Notes: a model not told the origin generated them from the sequence alone. 64,000 nucleotides of DNA from Lacisediminimonas profundi (GCF_008831265.1 NZ_VTTH01000004.1:248001-312000); one strand, 5' to 3'; shown: positions 42,609-51,657, numbered from the stretch's first letter. Numbers and translations: made by a program.

Positions 42609-43360
42609 TTCTTTTCTATCCCTTCGATGAATTGCTCGATGAATTCGCCGTTGCTGTCCTCGAAGCGCAGCCGCACCGGATACCATTCGAGCGAGGGTGC
42701 CAGCCAGATGTCCAGCCGCCGCTCCTTGGCGTCCTCCGGCGGCGCACGCACGATGTGCACCGTCTCCAGTTCGCCCAGCGCTGTGCTGATGCGCTGCTTC
42801 GCCCGGACAGTGAAGGTCCAGGGATCGGTATCGCGCTGGCCGGCCACCACGAAACGCCATGTGGCGCCGGGTTTGATTGCCTTCCGCTCTGCACGCACGA
42901 TCGAAATCAGTTGCCAGATCGCACTCGCCCGATCTTGTTCACCGCCCCGCAGCGCCTGGGTATGCTGGGCGTCGCCGAAACGGATCAGGCGCGCATTGCG
43001 GTCGAAGCTGGTGGTGCTGGCTTCCTTGCGGAAACGCTTCTCGGTGTACGCAAAGGGAACCAGCCCGCGGCTATCCACCGCGCCCTCGCTGCGCTCATCC
43101 AGTATCTTGCCGAGGAGCATCGCGCTGGTCTCGGTACTGGCCAGGTATTTCCTGGCGTCGACCTGCCACAGCACACGGGCGCGGCCGGACAGCGTGATGC
43201 CGCTTTGCCTGGCCTGGATCGAGTAGTTGAGCTGGGCGCTCGGCGGCATGTTAACCGTGGCCGCGGCGGGGGCCGCCACCGCTGCGGCCGGGCCGAAAGC
43301 GAGCAGTGACAGGAATAGAAGTGACAGCAGCATGAAAATTGCGCGACGGAAAAGTGGCAT
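42605..43360 (-). CDS. DUF3108 exported protein (second of tandem pair)
   Basis: This 251-residue DUF3108 protein has a signal peptide (ending near PAAAVAAPA). The conserved core contains [60 protein letters not shown] and the ending [17 protein letters not shown]. The biochemical role of the family is unknown; it is probably periplasmic. It is paralogous to the gene 9 bases upstream, sharing the [13 protein letters not shown] and WLAP-WYPV blocks. Its stop is coupled to the queC start. Confidence 0.85.
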   Translation of the reverse strand: MPLFRRAIFMLLSLLFLSLLAFGPAAAVAAPAAATVNMPPSAQLNYSIQARQSGITLSGRARVLWQVDARKYLASTETSAMLLGKILDERSEGAVDSRGLVPFAYTEKRFRKEASTTSFDRNARLIRFGDAQHTQALRGGEQDRASAIWQLISIVRAERKAIKPGATWRFVVAGQRDTDPWTFTVRAKQRISTALGELETVHIVRAPPEDAKERRLDIWLAPSLEWYPVRLRFEDSNGEFIEQFIEGIEKK

Positions 43361-43369
43361 GGAGGGCGA

Positions 43370-44488
43370 TCAGGGGCGCGGCAGCGCAAGCGGTGGCTCG
43401 GACAGGGACATGTCCAGATACTCTCCGCTGGTTTCGGTAAACAGCAACTTTACCGGATACCACTGCATCGTGGGCGCGAGCCAGATATCGAGCTTCTGTT
43501 CATACGACCCCGGACGCGGCGAGCGCACCACATGGACTGCCTGCACCGGCTTGCCGTCGACCTCCAGGGCTTCTTCGCCGATCACGCGCAGGATCCACGG
43601 TTCGCCATCCCGCACGCCAGCGACGAACAGGGTCAGCTGCTGGCCGGCGGCCAGTTGCGATGGCTCGCCACGTCCGATCGCCGCCAGTTGCCAGACCACG
43701 CTTGCGCGGTCCTGTTCGCCGCCCTGACGCGGATAGGTTTTGGTCGAGGCCGAGAAGCTGATCAGGCTGCGCTCGCGCTGGAAATGCGTGTTGGTCGCCG
43801 GTCGGCGAAAGCGCTTCTCGGTGTACATGGCCGGATCCAGCCCCCGCTCGCCGATCACGCCGTTGCTGCGAAAATCGAGGACGGAGATGAACAGCAGCTT
43901 TGCCTCACCGATGATGGTGTAGGTGCCCTGCTCCCGCACGAACTGTATCTTGCCGCGGCCATGGTAGGACTCGCCTTCGCGGATCGCCTTCACTGCATAG
44001 CGCAGCTCGGCCGGCGGCGGGGCATCGGCGAGATAGGTCGGCTGCAGTGCGTCCAGGTCGGGCACGGCCGCCAGCGGCGCCTCGTCTGCGGGCAGGCCGT
44101 CATTGACCATTTCCGCAAGATCGGGCGCTGGCGCGATTTCCGGCGCAACTTCGGCGGACTGATCCTGCGGCCCGGACGGCACTGGCGCTGACGACGCCAG
44201 CTCTGGCTGAGGAACCGGGGTGGCAACCGGGCCTTGTTTCGGCCTGGCGGGCCTTGGCTTTTTCGGGGGACGCACGCGCGGCACAGGCAGGGCGGCTGGC
44301 TCGGCCTGCGGACTCAGTTGCACGACAACCGTATCCGGAGCGCGCGCCGGTTCCCCATCCTTGCCAGCGTCGCCCAGCGTCGAGACGGTGCGCAGGGTCA
44401 CGGCATGCAGCAGGATGGACAGGGCCAGTACTGCCAGCGCACTGAATGAGAATCTGGCAGGAAGGCGGGCGCGGGGAAAGGCGGACAT
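43370..44488 (-). CDS. DUF3108 protein with TonB-like Pro-rich N-terminal region (first of tandem pair)
   Basis: This 372-residue paralogue of the downstream DUF3108 protein has an N-terminal membrane anchor (residues 13-31) instead of a clear signal peptide. A ~110-residue Pro/Ala-rich segment (PRVRPPKKPRPARPKQGP and similar) follows, and then the DUF3108 core (ELRYAVKAIREGESYHGRGK through WLAPTMQWYPVKLLF). The anchor plus Pro-rich stretch resembles a TonB-like spacer that could span the periplasm; that is inference. No function is known. The two paralogues and queC form a tight minus-strand cluster. Confidence 0.82.
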   Translation of the reverse strand: MSAFPRARLPARFSFSALAVLALSILLHAVTLRTVSTLGDAGKDGEPARAPDTVVVQLSPQAEPAALPVPRVRPPKKPRPARPKQGPVATPVPQPELASSAPVPSGPQDQSAEVAPEIAPAPDLAEMVNDGLPADEAPLAAVPDLDALQPTYLADAPPPAELRYAVKAIREGESYHGRGKIQFVREQGTYTIIGEAKLLFISVLDFRSNGVIGERGLDPAMYTEKRFRRPATNTHFQRERSLISFSASTKTYPRQGGEQDRASVVWQLAAIGRGEPSQLAAGQQLTLFVAGVRDGEPWILRVIGEEALEVDGKPVQAVHVVRSPRPGSYEQKLDIWLAPTMQWYPVKLLFTETSGEYLDMSLSEPPLALPRP

Positions 44489-44605
44489 GCGCGGTAGTTT
44501 AGCCGCTACCCCGAATGCCGGGCCCTGCGCTTGAATTGTTGTCGCCGGCCTGCCACGGGGCCGGCTGCCCCGGTCGCTTAGAATACGACCCTTTCAGCCG
44601 GACCC

Positions 44606-45922
44606 ATGACGATGATCACACGCGGAATTTCAGGTGTTGCAGGTGTTGCAGGTATTGTGCGGGCAGGCTTGCTGGCGCTGGCCTGCGTCTTCCTTGCAGC
44701 CGGGCCAGCAGGCGCAGCTGCGGAGCCGGCGCCGATACGCATCGGCATGATCGACGGCCTTTCCGGCCCGTTTGCCAACGCCGGCGATGCAGTGGTGCGC
44801 AACCTTCGGTTCGCCATTGAACGTATCAACCAGCGGGGCGGTGTCCGGCTGCCAGATGGCGCGCATAAACTGAGTCTCGAAACATTCGACAACAAGCAGG
44901 CGGTCGAGGAGTCGCTGATCGAATTCCGGCGCCTGACGGACCGCCGCATTCCCTTCCTTCTGCAGGGCAACAGCTCGGCGGTCGCGCTGGCGCTGGTGGA
45001 AGCGGTCAATCGGCACAATGAACGGGTTCCCGATAATCGCGTGCTATTCCTGAACTATGCAGCGGTCGATCCGTCGCTGACCGGCGACAAGTGCAGTTTC
45101 TGGCATTTCCGCTTCGACGCCCATGCCGACATGCGCATGCACGCGCTGACCGAAGTGATACGCAAGGACAACTCGGCGCACCGCGTCTACCTGATCGGCC
45201 AGGATTACAGCTTCGGACAGCAGATTGCGCGTGCCGCCCGTGCGCAACTCGCGGCGAAGAGGCCGGACATGCAGGTGGTCGGCGACGAATTGCACCCGAT
45301 CGGCAAGGTCAAGGATTTCGCGCCTTACGTTGCCAAGATTCGCGCCAGCGGGGCAGACACCGTCATCACCGGCAATTGGGGCAATGACCTGACCCTGCTG
45401 GTAAAGGCGGCGCGCGAAAGCGGCCTGCGGGTCAAATTCTATACATTCTATGGCAACAGCCTTGGCGCACCGGCTGCGCTGGGCGAAGCCGGCGTGGGCC
45501 AGGTGCGGGCCGTGGCGGAATGGCATCCGAACGTGGGCGGCGACGCCAGCGACGCCTACTTCCGCAGTTTCCGCCAGCGCTACCCGGATCCGCGCGAGGA
45601 CTATCTGCACTTGCGCATGCATGTAATGCTGGAGATGCTGGTCAACGCCATCGAGACCGCCAGGACGACCGAGGCGGCCGCGGTTGCGCGCGCGCTCGAA
45701 AACGGGAAATTCGCCAATGCATTCCACCAGGCACGAATGCGCGCCGACGACCACCAGTTGCTGCAGCCGCTTTACGTCTCGGTAATGCGGCGCGCCGGCG
45801 AGGCGTCGGTGCGCTTCGATAACGAAGGCAGCGGCTTCGGATTCCAGACCGTCTTGTTCCTGAAGCAGGAACAGACGGCCTTGCCGACCAGTTGCAGGAT
45901 GACGCGGCCGGCGCTTCGCTAG
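44606..45922 (+). CDS. Periplasmic ligand-binding protein, branched-chain amino-acid ABC type (LivK-like), orphan
   Basis: This 438-residue protein has a signal peptide ending near AGPAGAAA and a type I periplasmic-binding fold beginning PIRIGMIDGLSGPFANAGDAVVRNLRFAIERIN. Typical blocks include VYLIGQDYSFGQQIARAARAQL, RASGADTVITGNWGNDLTLLVKAARE and MLEMLVNAIETARTT. Permease and ATPase genes are absent nearby, so it either serves a transporter encoded elsewhere or works as a sensor. The signal peptide DNA contains three near-identical 9-base units (44631-44657) coding the GVAGVAGIV stretch. The ligand is unknown. Confidence 0.88.
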   Translation: MTMITRGISGVAGVAGIVRAGLLALACVFLAAGPAGAAAEPAPIRIGMIDGLSGPFANAGDAVVRNLRFAIERINQRGGVRLPDGAHKLSLETFDNKQAVEESLIEFRRLTDRRIPFLLQGNSSAVALALVEAVNRHNERVPDNRVLFLNYAAVDPSLTGDKCSFWHFRFDAHADMRMHALTEVIRKDNSAHRVYLIGQDYSFGQQIARAARAQLAAKRPDMQVVGDELHPIGKVKDFAPYVAKIRASGADTVITGNWGNDLTLLVKAARESGLRVKFYTFYGNSLGAPAALGEAGVGQVRAVAEWHPNVGGDASDAYFRSFRQRYPDPREDYLHLRMHVMLEMLVNAIETARTTEAAAVARALENGKFANAFHQARMRADDHQLLQPLYVSVMRRAGEASVRFDNEGSGFGFQTVLFLKQEQTALPTSCRMTRPALR

Positions 45923-46081
45923 GACCATTGCGCGAATTCGAACCAGACGCGTTGGTATCTGCTACGCTGCTCCATGGTTCCCGTCCTCGTGCGCAGCACG
46001 GGGCTTGATGACAGCGGGACGGGTGAACGGCTAAGCGAACGGCCCAAGCGAACGGCGCAAGCGGAGATCGGGAGAACGGCG

Positions 46082-46966
46082 ATGTCGACATCGAACACAG
46101 AGATACCAGGGATGGGCCCGATGCCCGACCCGCTCGGCTTCATGAAGGATCTGTGGGGCGGCGTGAAGATGCCGGGCATGACCATGCCCAGCCTGTCGGT
46201 CGACGACATCAACAAGCAGATCGCCGACCTGAAGGCGGTTGAAAGCTGGCTGGCGCTGAACATGAACATGTTGCGCGGCACGATACAGGCGCTGGAAGTG
46301 CAGAGCGCCACGCTGACTGCATTGCAATCGATGGGGCAGACCATGGGCCAGTCGATGGGTTCGATGGAGCAAGCGATGGGCGCGGCAATGAGCGCGGCAG
46401 GATCGATGGCGGGAATGAACCCGATGGGCGCGATGCCGGCGGCAGCTGCTGCCGGAGCGGCGCCTGCCGAAGAAGCGCCCGTCCAGCCGGCCAGTCCGTT
46501 CAGTTTCACGCCGCCGACCGCAGAAAAGCCGCCCGCTCCCGAGCCTGAGCCAGTGGCGAAGGAGGCCGACCCGGCTGGCGAGGGCAGCGGTGTCGATTCA
46601 GTGCTGGCCGGCGCCGCGGCGCCATTCGTCAATCCGGCCGGATGGTGGAGCCTGCTGCAGGACCAGTTCAGGCAGGCGGTCGAAAAAGCAATGGAGCCGG
46701 ACGCGGCGACTGGCCCTGCAAGGAAACGGCCGGCGGCAAAAGCTTCCGGCGCCACGAAGAAGCCGGCCAGCGGTGCCAAGCCTGCAACGCCTGCAAAGAG
46801 CACAACGGCTGTAAAGAATGCAAAGACGGCGAAGAGTGCAAAGTCGGCAAAGACCACTGCCGCTGCCCGCCCGGCCAGGTCGGCTGCGGTAAAGGCAAAA
46901 GCAAAAGGCGGAAGTGCCGGGTCGCGTGCCAGCGCCAGCCCGGCTGCCGGTCGCAAGCGCGGCTGA
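46082..46966 (+). CDS. phaM: PHA granule-associated nucleoid-linking protein PhaM
   Basis: PhaM activates PHA synthase and links polyhydroxyalkanoate granules to the nucleoid in Ralstonia and relatives. From the ATG at 46082, with GGGAG upstream, it has 294 residues. The N-terminal PhaM domain contains PLGFMKDLWGGVKMPGM, DDINKQIADLKAVESWLALNMNML and a Met/Gln-rich stretch. The conserved PAGWWSLLQDQFRQAVEKAM element follows, and the C-terminal ~70 residues are Lys/Ala-rich (KTAKSAKSAKTTAA), the DNA-binding tail. It implies PHA storage in this organism, although phaC/A/B are not in the window. Confidence 0.88.
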   Translation: MSTSNTEIPGMGPMPDPLGFMKDLWGGVKMPGMTMPSLSVDDINKQIADLKAVESWLALNMNMLRGTIQALEVQSATLTALQSMGQTMGQSMGSMEQAMGAAMSAAGSMAGMNPMGAMPAAAAAGAAPAEEAPVQPASPFSFTPPTAEKPPAPEPEPVAKEADPAGEGSGVDSVLAGAAAPFVNPAGWWSLLQDQFRQAVEKAMEPDAATGPARKRPAAKASGATKKPASGAKPATPAKSTTAVKNAKTAKSAKSAKTTAAARPARSAAVKAKAKGGSAGSRASASPAAGRKRG

Positions 46967-47019
46967 GGCAGGAAGCGGCAGGTAGCGGTGTCATGCCGTC
47001 CGCTCCCGCCCCAATCCGC

Positions 47020-48015
47020 TTAGCGGTTCACGTCAACCACGATCCTGCCCTTGACTGCGCCGGCGAGTATCTTCGGCGCGGCCGAGATCGCCTCCTCCAG
47101 CGACACCTCCTGTGCAATTTCCAGCAAGGCTGTGCGCGGCATCTCCCGCGCCAGCCGGGCCCATGCTTCTTCGCGACGTGCCCTTGGTGCCATCACGCTG
47201 TCGACGCCGATCAGGCTGACGCCGCGCAGGATGAAGGGCGCAACGCTGGCCGGAAAATCCATGCCCTGCGCCAGTCCGCATGCCGTCACCACCCCGCCAT
47301 AACGGGTGCTGGCGCAGGCATTGGCCAGCGTGTGCGAGCCTACGGTGTCGACCACACCGGCCCAGCGTTCCTTTTGCAGCGGCTTGCCCGGAGCCGAGAG
47401 GCCGGCCCGATCCATTATTTCCGCTGCGCCAAGGGACTTGAGGTAGCCCTCCTCAGCCTGCTTGCCGGTCGATGCCACCACCCGGTAGCCGAGCGCCGAC
47501 AACAGTGAAACGGCGAAAGATCCGACACCGCCGGTGGCGCCGGTGACCAGTATCTCGCCGTCCCCCGGTTGCACGCCTTGCCGCTGCAGCGCCATCACGC
47601 ACAGCATTCCGGTGTAGCCCGCGGTTCCCGCCGCCATTGCATCGAAAGCGGTCAGAGCGTCCGGCAATCGGACTAGCCAGTCGCCATTGACCCGGGCCTG
47701 CTGCGCCAGGCCACCCCAGTACGCTTCGCCCACACCCCAGCCGTTGAGGATGACCTTGTCGCCAGCCTTCCAGCCTGCATGTTCGCTGGCGGTCACGGTT
47801 CCGCAAAAATCGATGCCAGGCACCATGGGAAATTTCCGCACGACCGGCGAGCGCCCGGTAATCGCCAGGCCGTCCTTGTAGTTGATGGTCGAGTAGTCGA
47901 CCTGGACTGTCACGCCGCCGGCATCGAAGGCTGGCAGGGCGCTGTCGTCGAGCGCCTTGATTTCGGCGTGGGTCTGATTGTCTTCACTGCGGGTCAGGTA
48001 GATGGCGCGAAACAT
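47020..48015 (-). CDS. acuI: AcuI/YhdH-type NADPH-dependent acryloyl-CoA reductase (quinone oxidoreductase family)
   Basis: This 331-residue medium-chain dehydrogenase/reductase lacks structural zinc. The N-terminal substrate domain contains VDYSTINYKDGLAITGRSPVVRKFPMVPGIDF, closely following the YhdH/AcuI subgroup, and the Rossmann motif is ILVTGATGGVGSFAVSLL. The C-terminal GVSLIGVDSVMAPRARREEAW block also fits that subgroup. Members reduce acryloyl-CoA to propionyl-CoA or detoxify enones; the exact substrate here is inferred. Its upstream region holds a 14-bp tandem repeat array. Confidence 0.85.
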   Translation of the reverse strand: MFRAIYLTRSEDNQTHAEIKALDDSALPAFDAGGVTVQVDYSTINYKDGLAITGRSPVVRKFPMVPGIDFCGTVTASEHAGWKAGDKVILNGWGVGEAYWGGLAQQARVNGDWLVRLPDALTAFDAMAAGTAGYTGMLCVMALQRQGVQPGDGEILVTGATGGVGSFAVSLLSALGYRVVASTGKQAEEGYLKSLGAAEIMDRAGLSAPGKPLQKERWAGVVDTVGSHTLANACASTRYGGVVTACGLAQGMDFPASVAPFILRGVSLIGVDSVMAPRARREEAWARLAREMPRTALLEIAQEVSLEEAISAAPKILAGAVKGRIVVDVNR

Positions 48016-48052
48016 GATCTCCTCGCTGATGCTGGTTATTGTTGGCTGCTTG

Positions 48053-48104
48053 TTGTTGGCCGCTAATTGTTGGCCGCTAATTGTTGGCCGCTAATTGTTG
48101 ACTG
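48053..48104. repeat. 14-bp tandem repeat array upstream of the acuI-like gene
   Basis: Three perfect copies of TTGTTGGCCGCTAA (48053-48066, 48067-48080, 48081-48094) and a partial fourth lie 38 bases upstream of the acuI-like start and about 180 bases before the HTH/Sel1 gene. Degenerate GTTGGCTGC fragments precede it. Copy number could vary by slippage. Confidence 0.85.
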
Positions 48105-48285
48105 GTCATTGCTGCTTGAGTTGAAGCCAACGTTATCACAGGCTCGGGTTGTCTATCCGCTGGTTCATCGTGCGCTGTCCGCGCACTCTGCACTGTCAGG
48201 ACCAGGCGTCGCCTTAACAAGGCTGTCCGGCTACTCCCCTCGTTCATATCTTGCTGCGCTTGTGCATGCACAGGAAGGATCACGA

Positions 48286-48819
48286 ATGGAATCTCTTGCA
48301 GAGCCGCTTACCCCCATTGTCGCGAAAGCAGGGCCGGCCATCACGCTTGGCGCTGTCGTCAGTATTACCGGCTGGAGCGAACGTACCGCCTGGCGCCGGC
48401 TGTCTGCCGGATCGATCGCGCGTATCGGCAGCGTTGCCAGCGGCAGCCGGGTAATGGTGGCCTGGAGCAGTATTGAAGCCCATGCGCGCCTGCGCCTGGA
48501 TTGCGAAGGGCTGGCCTTGCTTTGCCGCGCCGATTCCGGGAGTGCCGAATCGCAAAACGACCTCGCCTTGTGCTTTCTTGAACACGGCCTGGCAGATGGC
48601 GCGGCGTACTGGCTGCAGCAGGCGGCACGCAGCGGCCACGGCGACGCCATGCACTGGCTGGGACGGTGCTACCTGGACGGCGCGGGACTGGCGCAGGATC
48701 GTAATCTTGGATTGATGTGGCTGGCGCGGTCGGCGTGCGCCGGGCACAGGATTTCGGATGCGCTGCTGCATGCATTGTGCGGGCGCTTCAATTGTGGAGC
48801 GTCCCCACTTCTTGCATGA
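48286..48819 (+). CDS. HTH-like/Sel1-repeat protein of unknown function
   Basis: From the ATG at 48286, with AAGGA seven bases upstream, this 177-residue protein begins with a region resembling a DNA-binding helix-turn-helix (ITLGAVVSITGWSERTAWRRLSAGSI). It continues with Sel1-like helical repeats (SAESQNDLALCFLEHGLADGAAYWLQQAARSGHGDAMHWLGRCYLDGAGLAQDRN in outline). The frame extends upstream but without a ribosome-binding site or conservation. Sel1 repeats mediate protein contacts. Its place just upstream of a type IV pilin gene may be functional, but no mechanism can be read from the sequence. Confidence 0.72.
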   Translation: MESLAEPLTPIVAKAGPAITLGAVVSITGWSERTAWRRLSAGSIARIGSVASGSRVMVAWSSIEAHARLRLDCEGLALLCRADSGSAESQNDLALCFLEHGLADGAAYWLQQAARSGHGDAMHWLGRCYLDGAGLAQDRNLGLMWLARSACAGHRISDALLHALCGRFNCGASPLLA

Positions 48820-48965
48820 AGGCGAGCGATTCCTTGGCAGGGCCGGATGTACTGCCATCACGGTGGCAGTGTTTATCAGCCTGCCGTTCTTGGCGGGTGG
48901 CAGCCCTCCGGGAGCTGCCGACCGAGCCAGCAGGAAATAGAGTTCGCACATCGGCTGGTTTTGAC

Positions 48966-48981
48966 TGGCAGTTGATTTGCT
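48966..48981 (+). promoter_or_regulatory. Sigma54 (RpoN) promoter for the pilin gene
   Basis: TGGCAG-TTGAT-TTGCT matches the sigma54 consensus TGGCAC-N5-TTGCT at 10 of the 11 defined positions, with the invariant GG and GC doublets exactly 10 bases apart. It lies 51 bases before the pilin ATG. Pilin genes of Pseudomonas are sigma54/PilR dependent, so this arrangement is expected. Confidence 0.85.
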
Positions 48982-49031
48982 CCTGAGGACGAGAAGCCTT
49001 CGCTTCATTTTTCAATCCCAGGAGAAACACC

Positions 49032-49541
49032 ATGCAACACAAATCGATTCAACGCGGCTTCACGCTGATCGAACTGATGATCGTCGTGGCCATCATCGGT
49101 ATTCTGGCCGCTGTCGCCATTCCGCAGTACCAGAACTACACCATACGCGCCAAACTCAGCAAGGTTCACAGCTGTTTTGCAGCGCTGAAGACGGCCATTG
49201 CCGTGAGTGTGCAGGAAAGAGGCCAATTCCCGGTTGCCGCGAACGATTGGGCTGCACTGGGAATCGACGCGCCCACCAGGACACCGGAATGCACGAATTT
49301 CTCCATGGCCGCCGGCACTGGAGCGGTGACCATCACCTTGGGCGGAATCGAGACCAGCATCAACGGAAGCACGGTTACTTTCGAGCCCAGCGTAGCGAGC
49401 AGCGCGGTCCGTTTCAGGGTGAGTACCAATTCGACGGACACACGAGTGCTGGCATTTGTCGAGGCAAATAACATCAACTCCGGCGCACCGGCTGCCGCTG
49501 CTGGCACCGGAACTGGCACTGGCACCGGAACGGGCAACTAA
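49032..49541 (+). CDS. pilA: Type IV pilin (PilA-like major or minor pilin)
   Basis: The prepilin leader MQHKSIQRG ends at the prepilin-peptidase site before [27 protein letters not shown], the canonical type IVa pilin N-terminus with the conserved Glu at +5. The mature pilin is about 160 residues. A pair of Cys (HSCFAAL and PECTNF) could form a disulfide. The C-terminus is a (GT)n repeat (TGTGTGTGTGN). The ribosome-binding site is AGGAG and the sigma54 promoter is upstream. No other pilus genes are adjacent, so whether this is the major pilin, a minor pilin or a competence pilin is undecided. T2SS pseudopilins are unlikely because of the YQNY-type helix. Confidence 0.88.
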   Translation: MQHKSIQRGFTLIELMIVVAIIGILAAVAIPQYQNYTIRAKLSKVHSCFAALKTAIAVSVQERGQFPVAANDWAALGIDAPTRTPECTNFSMAAGTGAVTITLGGIETSINGSTVTFEPSVASSAVRFRVSTNSTDTRVLAFVEANNINSGAPAAAAGTGTGTGTGTGN

Positions 49542-49728
49542 TCGGCTGATTTTCCCTCATGGGCGCCACCTGGCTGGCGTCCAGTTTCTCCGGCGCGCGT
49601 CTTCGCGCAGCCGGGAAATTCTTCAGCGATGACCGGATCCTGGTCGATCGGGTGAAGAAATTTCACGCCTGCTGGCCGCCATGCAGCGGCCCGCTCGGGT
49701 AAAGTGACGGGCAAAAAAAGGAATTGCC

Positions 49729-50877
49729 ATGCCCGCTGCCATCACCAACATCGAAGACCTGCGCGTACTCGCGCAAAAGCGCGTGCCGCGCATGTTTTAC
49801 GACTATGCCGATTCCGGGTCGTGGACCGAGTCGACCTATCGCGCCAACAGCGCCGATTTCGGACGGATCAAGTTCCGCCAGCGGGTGGCGATGAACATGG
49901 AAAACCGCAGCCTCGCGACCACCATGGCCGGGCAGGCGACGGCGATGCCGGTGGCGCTGGCGCCAACCGGCCTGACCGGCATGCAGCATGCCGATGGCGA
50001 AATCCTGGCGGCCAAGGCGGCCGAAAAATTCGGCGTGCCCTTCACGCTGTCGACCATGAGCATCTGCTCGATCGAAGACATCGCAGCCAACACCAGCGCA
50101 CCTTTCTGGTTCCAGTTGTACGTGATGAAGGACCGCGCCTTCATCAACCGCCTGATCGACCGGGCCAAGGCGGCAAGATGTTCCGCGCTGGTGCTGACGC
50201 TCGACCTGCAGGTTCTCGGACAACGTCACAAGGACATCAAGAACGGCCTGTCGGCGCCGCCGCGCCTGACGCTGCCCAACATCATCAACATGATGACCAA
50301 GCCGCAGTGGTGCCTGGGCATGCTCGGCACCCGTCGCCGCACTTTCGGCAATATCGTCGGCCATGCGGAGAGCGTCAGCGACATGTCTTCGCTGTCATCG
50401 TGGACCGCGCAGCAGTTCGATCCCGCGCTTTCCTGGGATGACGTGCAGTGGATCAAGGACCGCTGGGGCGGCAAATTGATCCTGAAGGGCATCATCGACG
50501 AGGAAGACGCGCGGCTGGCAGTGAAAAGTGGCGCGGATGCGCTGATTGTGTCGAACCACGGCGGACGCCAGCTCGATGGCGCCTTGTCGTCGATTGAAGC
50601 GCTGCCGCGGATCGTGGAGGCGGTCGGCTCGCAGATCGAGGTTCACCTCGACAGCGGCATCCGCTCCGGGCAGGATGTGCTCAGGGCGATGGCTCTGGGC
50701 GCAAAGGGCACCTATATCGGCCGCGCCTTTCTCTATGGACTCGGGGCGATGGGCGAAGCCGGCGTGACCCGCGCGCTGGAAATCATCCGCAACGAACTGG
50801 ATATCACCATGGCCTTCTGCGGCCATACCGATATTCGCAAGGTGGACAAAAGCATCCTGGTTCCCGGCACCTACTGA
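49729..50877 (+). CDS. lldD: FMN-dependent L-lactate dehydrogenase / alpha-hydroxy-acid oxidase
   Basis: This membrane-associated flavoenzyme oxidises L-lactate to pyruvate and feeds the respiratory chain. The 382 residues begin MPAAITNIEDLRVLAQKRVPRMFYDYADSGS. The catalytic block is LIVSNHGGRQLDGALSSIEALPRI, and the FMN phosphate site lies in VHLDSGIRSGQDVLRAMALGAKGTYIGRAFLYGLGA. The TLDLQVLGQRHKDIKNG segment fits LldD-type enzymes. Related enzymes act on mandelate or glycolate, so the substrate is assigned by resemblance. The ribosome-binding site is AAGGA. It stands as a single gene, convergent with the GPx gene. Confidence 0.88.
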   Translation: MPAAITNIEDLRVLAQKRVPRMFYDYADSGSWTESTYRANSADFGRIKFRQRVAMNMENRSLATTMAGQATAMPVALAPTGLTGMQHADGEILAAKAAEKFGVPFTLSTMSICSIEDIAANTSAPFWFQLYVMKDRAFINRLIDRAKAARCSALVLTLDLQVLGQRHKDIKNGLSAPPRLTLPNIINMMTKPQWCLGMLGTRRRTFGNIVGHAESVSDMSSLSSWTAQQFDPALSWDDVQWIKDRWGGKLILKGIIDEEDARLAVKSGADALIVSNHGGRQLDGALSSIEALPRIVEAVGSQIEVHLDSGIRSGQDVLRAMALGAKGTYIGRAFLYGLGAMGEAGVTRALEIIRNELDITMAFCGHTDIRKVDKSILVPGTY

Positions 50878-50906
50878 GCTGGCCGAATCACCCTGCCGCC
50901 TGACTC

Positions 50907-51494
50907 TTACCGGGCGCGCGGTCCGGACGGAGCCTGCTGCAGGGCCCGTTCGATTGCGGCGGTCAGCGACTTGTCTTCGGGCGTCACGCGGCTCGGGTAG
51001 TTGGCGACCAGCTTGCCGTCACGGCCCACCAGGTATTTGTGGAAATTCCAGCGCGGTGCCGTGCCGCTGTCCCGCGCCAGCGCCTGGTACAGCGGGTTTG
51101 CCTGATCGCCCTTCACATGTGACTTGGAGAACATCGGGAACTTCACGCCATAGGTGTTGAAGCAGAAATCGGCAATCTGCTTGCTCTCGCCCGGCTCCTG
51201 TTCGAAGTCATTGGAAGGAAATCCCAGCACCACCAGTCCGCGCTCGCGGTACTTTGCGTACAGCTTCTCCAGTCCTTCGTACTGGCTGGTGTAGCCGCAG
51301 TAGCTGGCTGTGTTGACCACCAGCGCCACCTTGCCGTCGTATTGGCAAAGGTTCTGGGGCGCGTCGTCCTGCAGCCGCTTGAACTGGTGGTTGTAGAGTC
51401 CGGCGCACGCCGGCGGGTTGGCCTGTGCCAGTGCGGCGGAGGCCGGCACGGCGAGTGCGGATGCGAGCATGAGGCGTAACAAAGCGTTCATCAT
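50907..51494 (-). CDS. Exported glutathione peroxidase-family protein
   Basis: The 195-residue protein has a signal peptide (residues 1-24, ending ALAQA), so it is probably periplasmic, unlike the cytosolic majority of bacterial GPx. The peroxidatic Cys is C66 in NTASYCGYTSQYEGL. The other catalytic positions are in LGFPSNDFEQEPGE (Gln) and WNFHKYLVGRDG (Trp, Asn). It is a Cys-type, not a selenocysteine, enzyme. Many such proteins use thioredoxin rather than glutathione; the reductant here is unknown. Confidence 0.88.
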   Translation of the reverse strand: MMNALLRLMLASALAVPASAALAQANPPACAGLYNHQFKRLQDDAPQNLCQYDGKVALVVNTASYCGYTSQYEGLEKLYAKYRERGLVVLGFPSNDFEQEPGESKQIADFCFNTYGVKFPMFSKSHVKGDQANPLYQALARDSGTAPRWNFHKYLVGRDGKLVANYPSRVTPEDKSLTAAIERALQQAPSGPRAR

Positions 51495-51657
51495 GGGCTG
51501 GTACTCTGGTGGCAGGAGTCAAGCTGCGGATCTTATAACGCATCCGCGGTGTCTGCTGGCAGGCCGCACTTTGGTCGCTAGCCCTTCGTTACCCGTTCGA
51601 CACCCGATTTCTTGGTAGAATCGTGCGGTTATCCCATCTTCATGGTTGAGCTTCATT

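Noticed and set aside
48067-48285. Upstream extension of the HTH/Sel1 gene
   Set aside because: The frame is open through the 14-bp repeats, but without a ribosome-binding site; the ATG at 48286 has AAGGA at good spacing and starts the recognisable domain.
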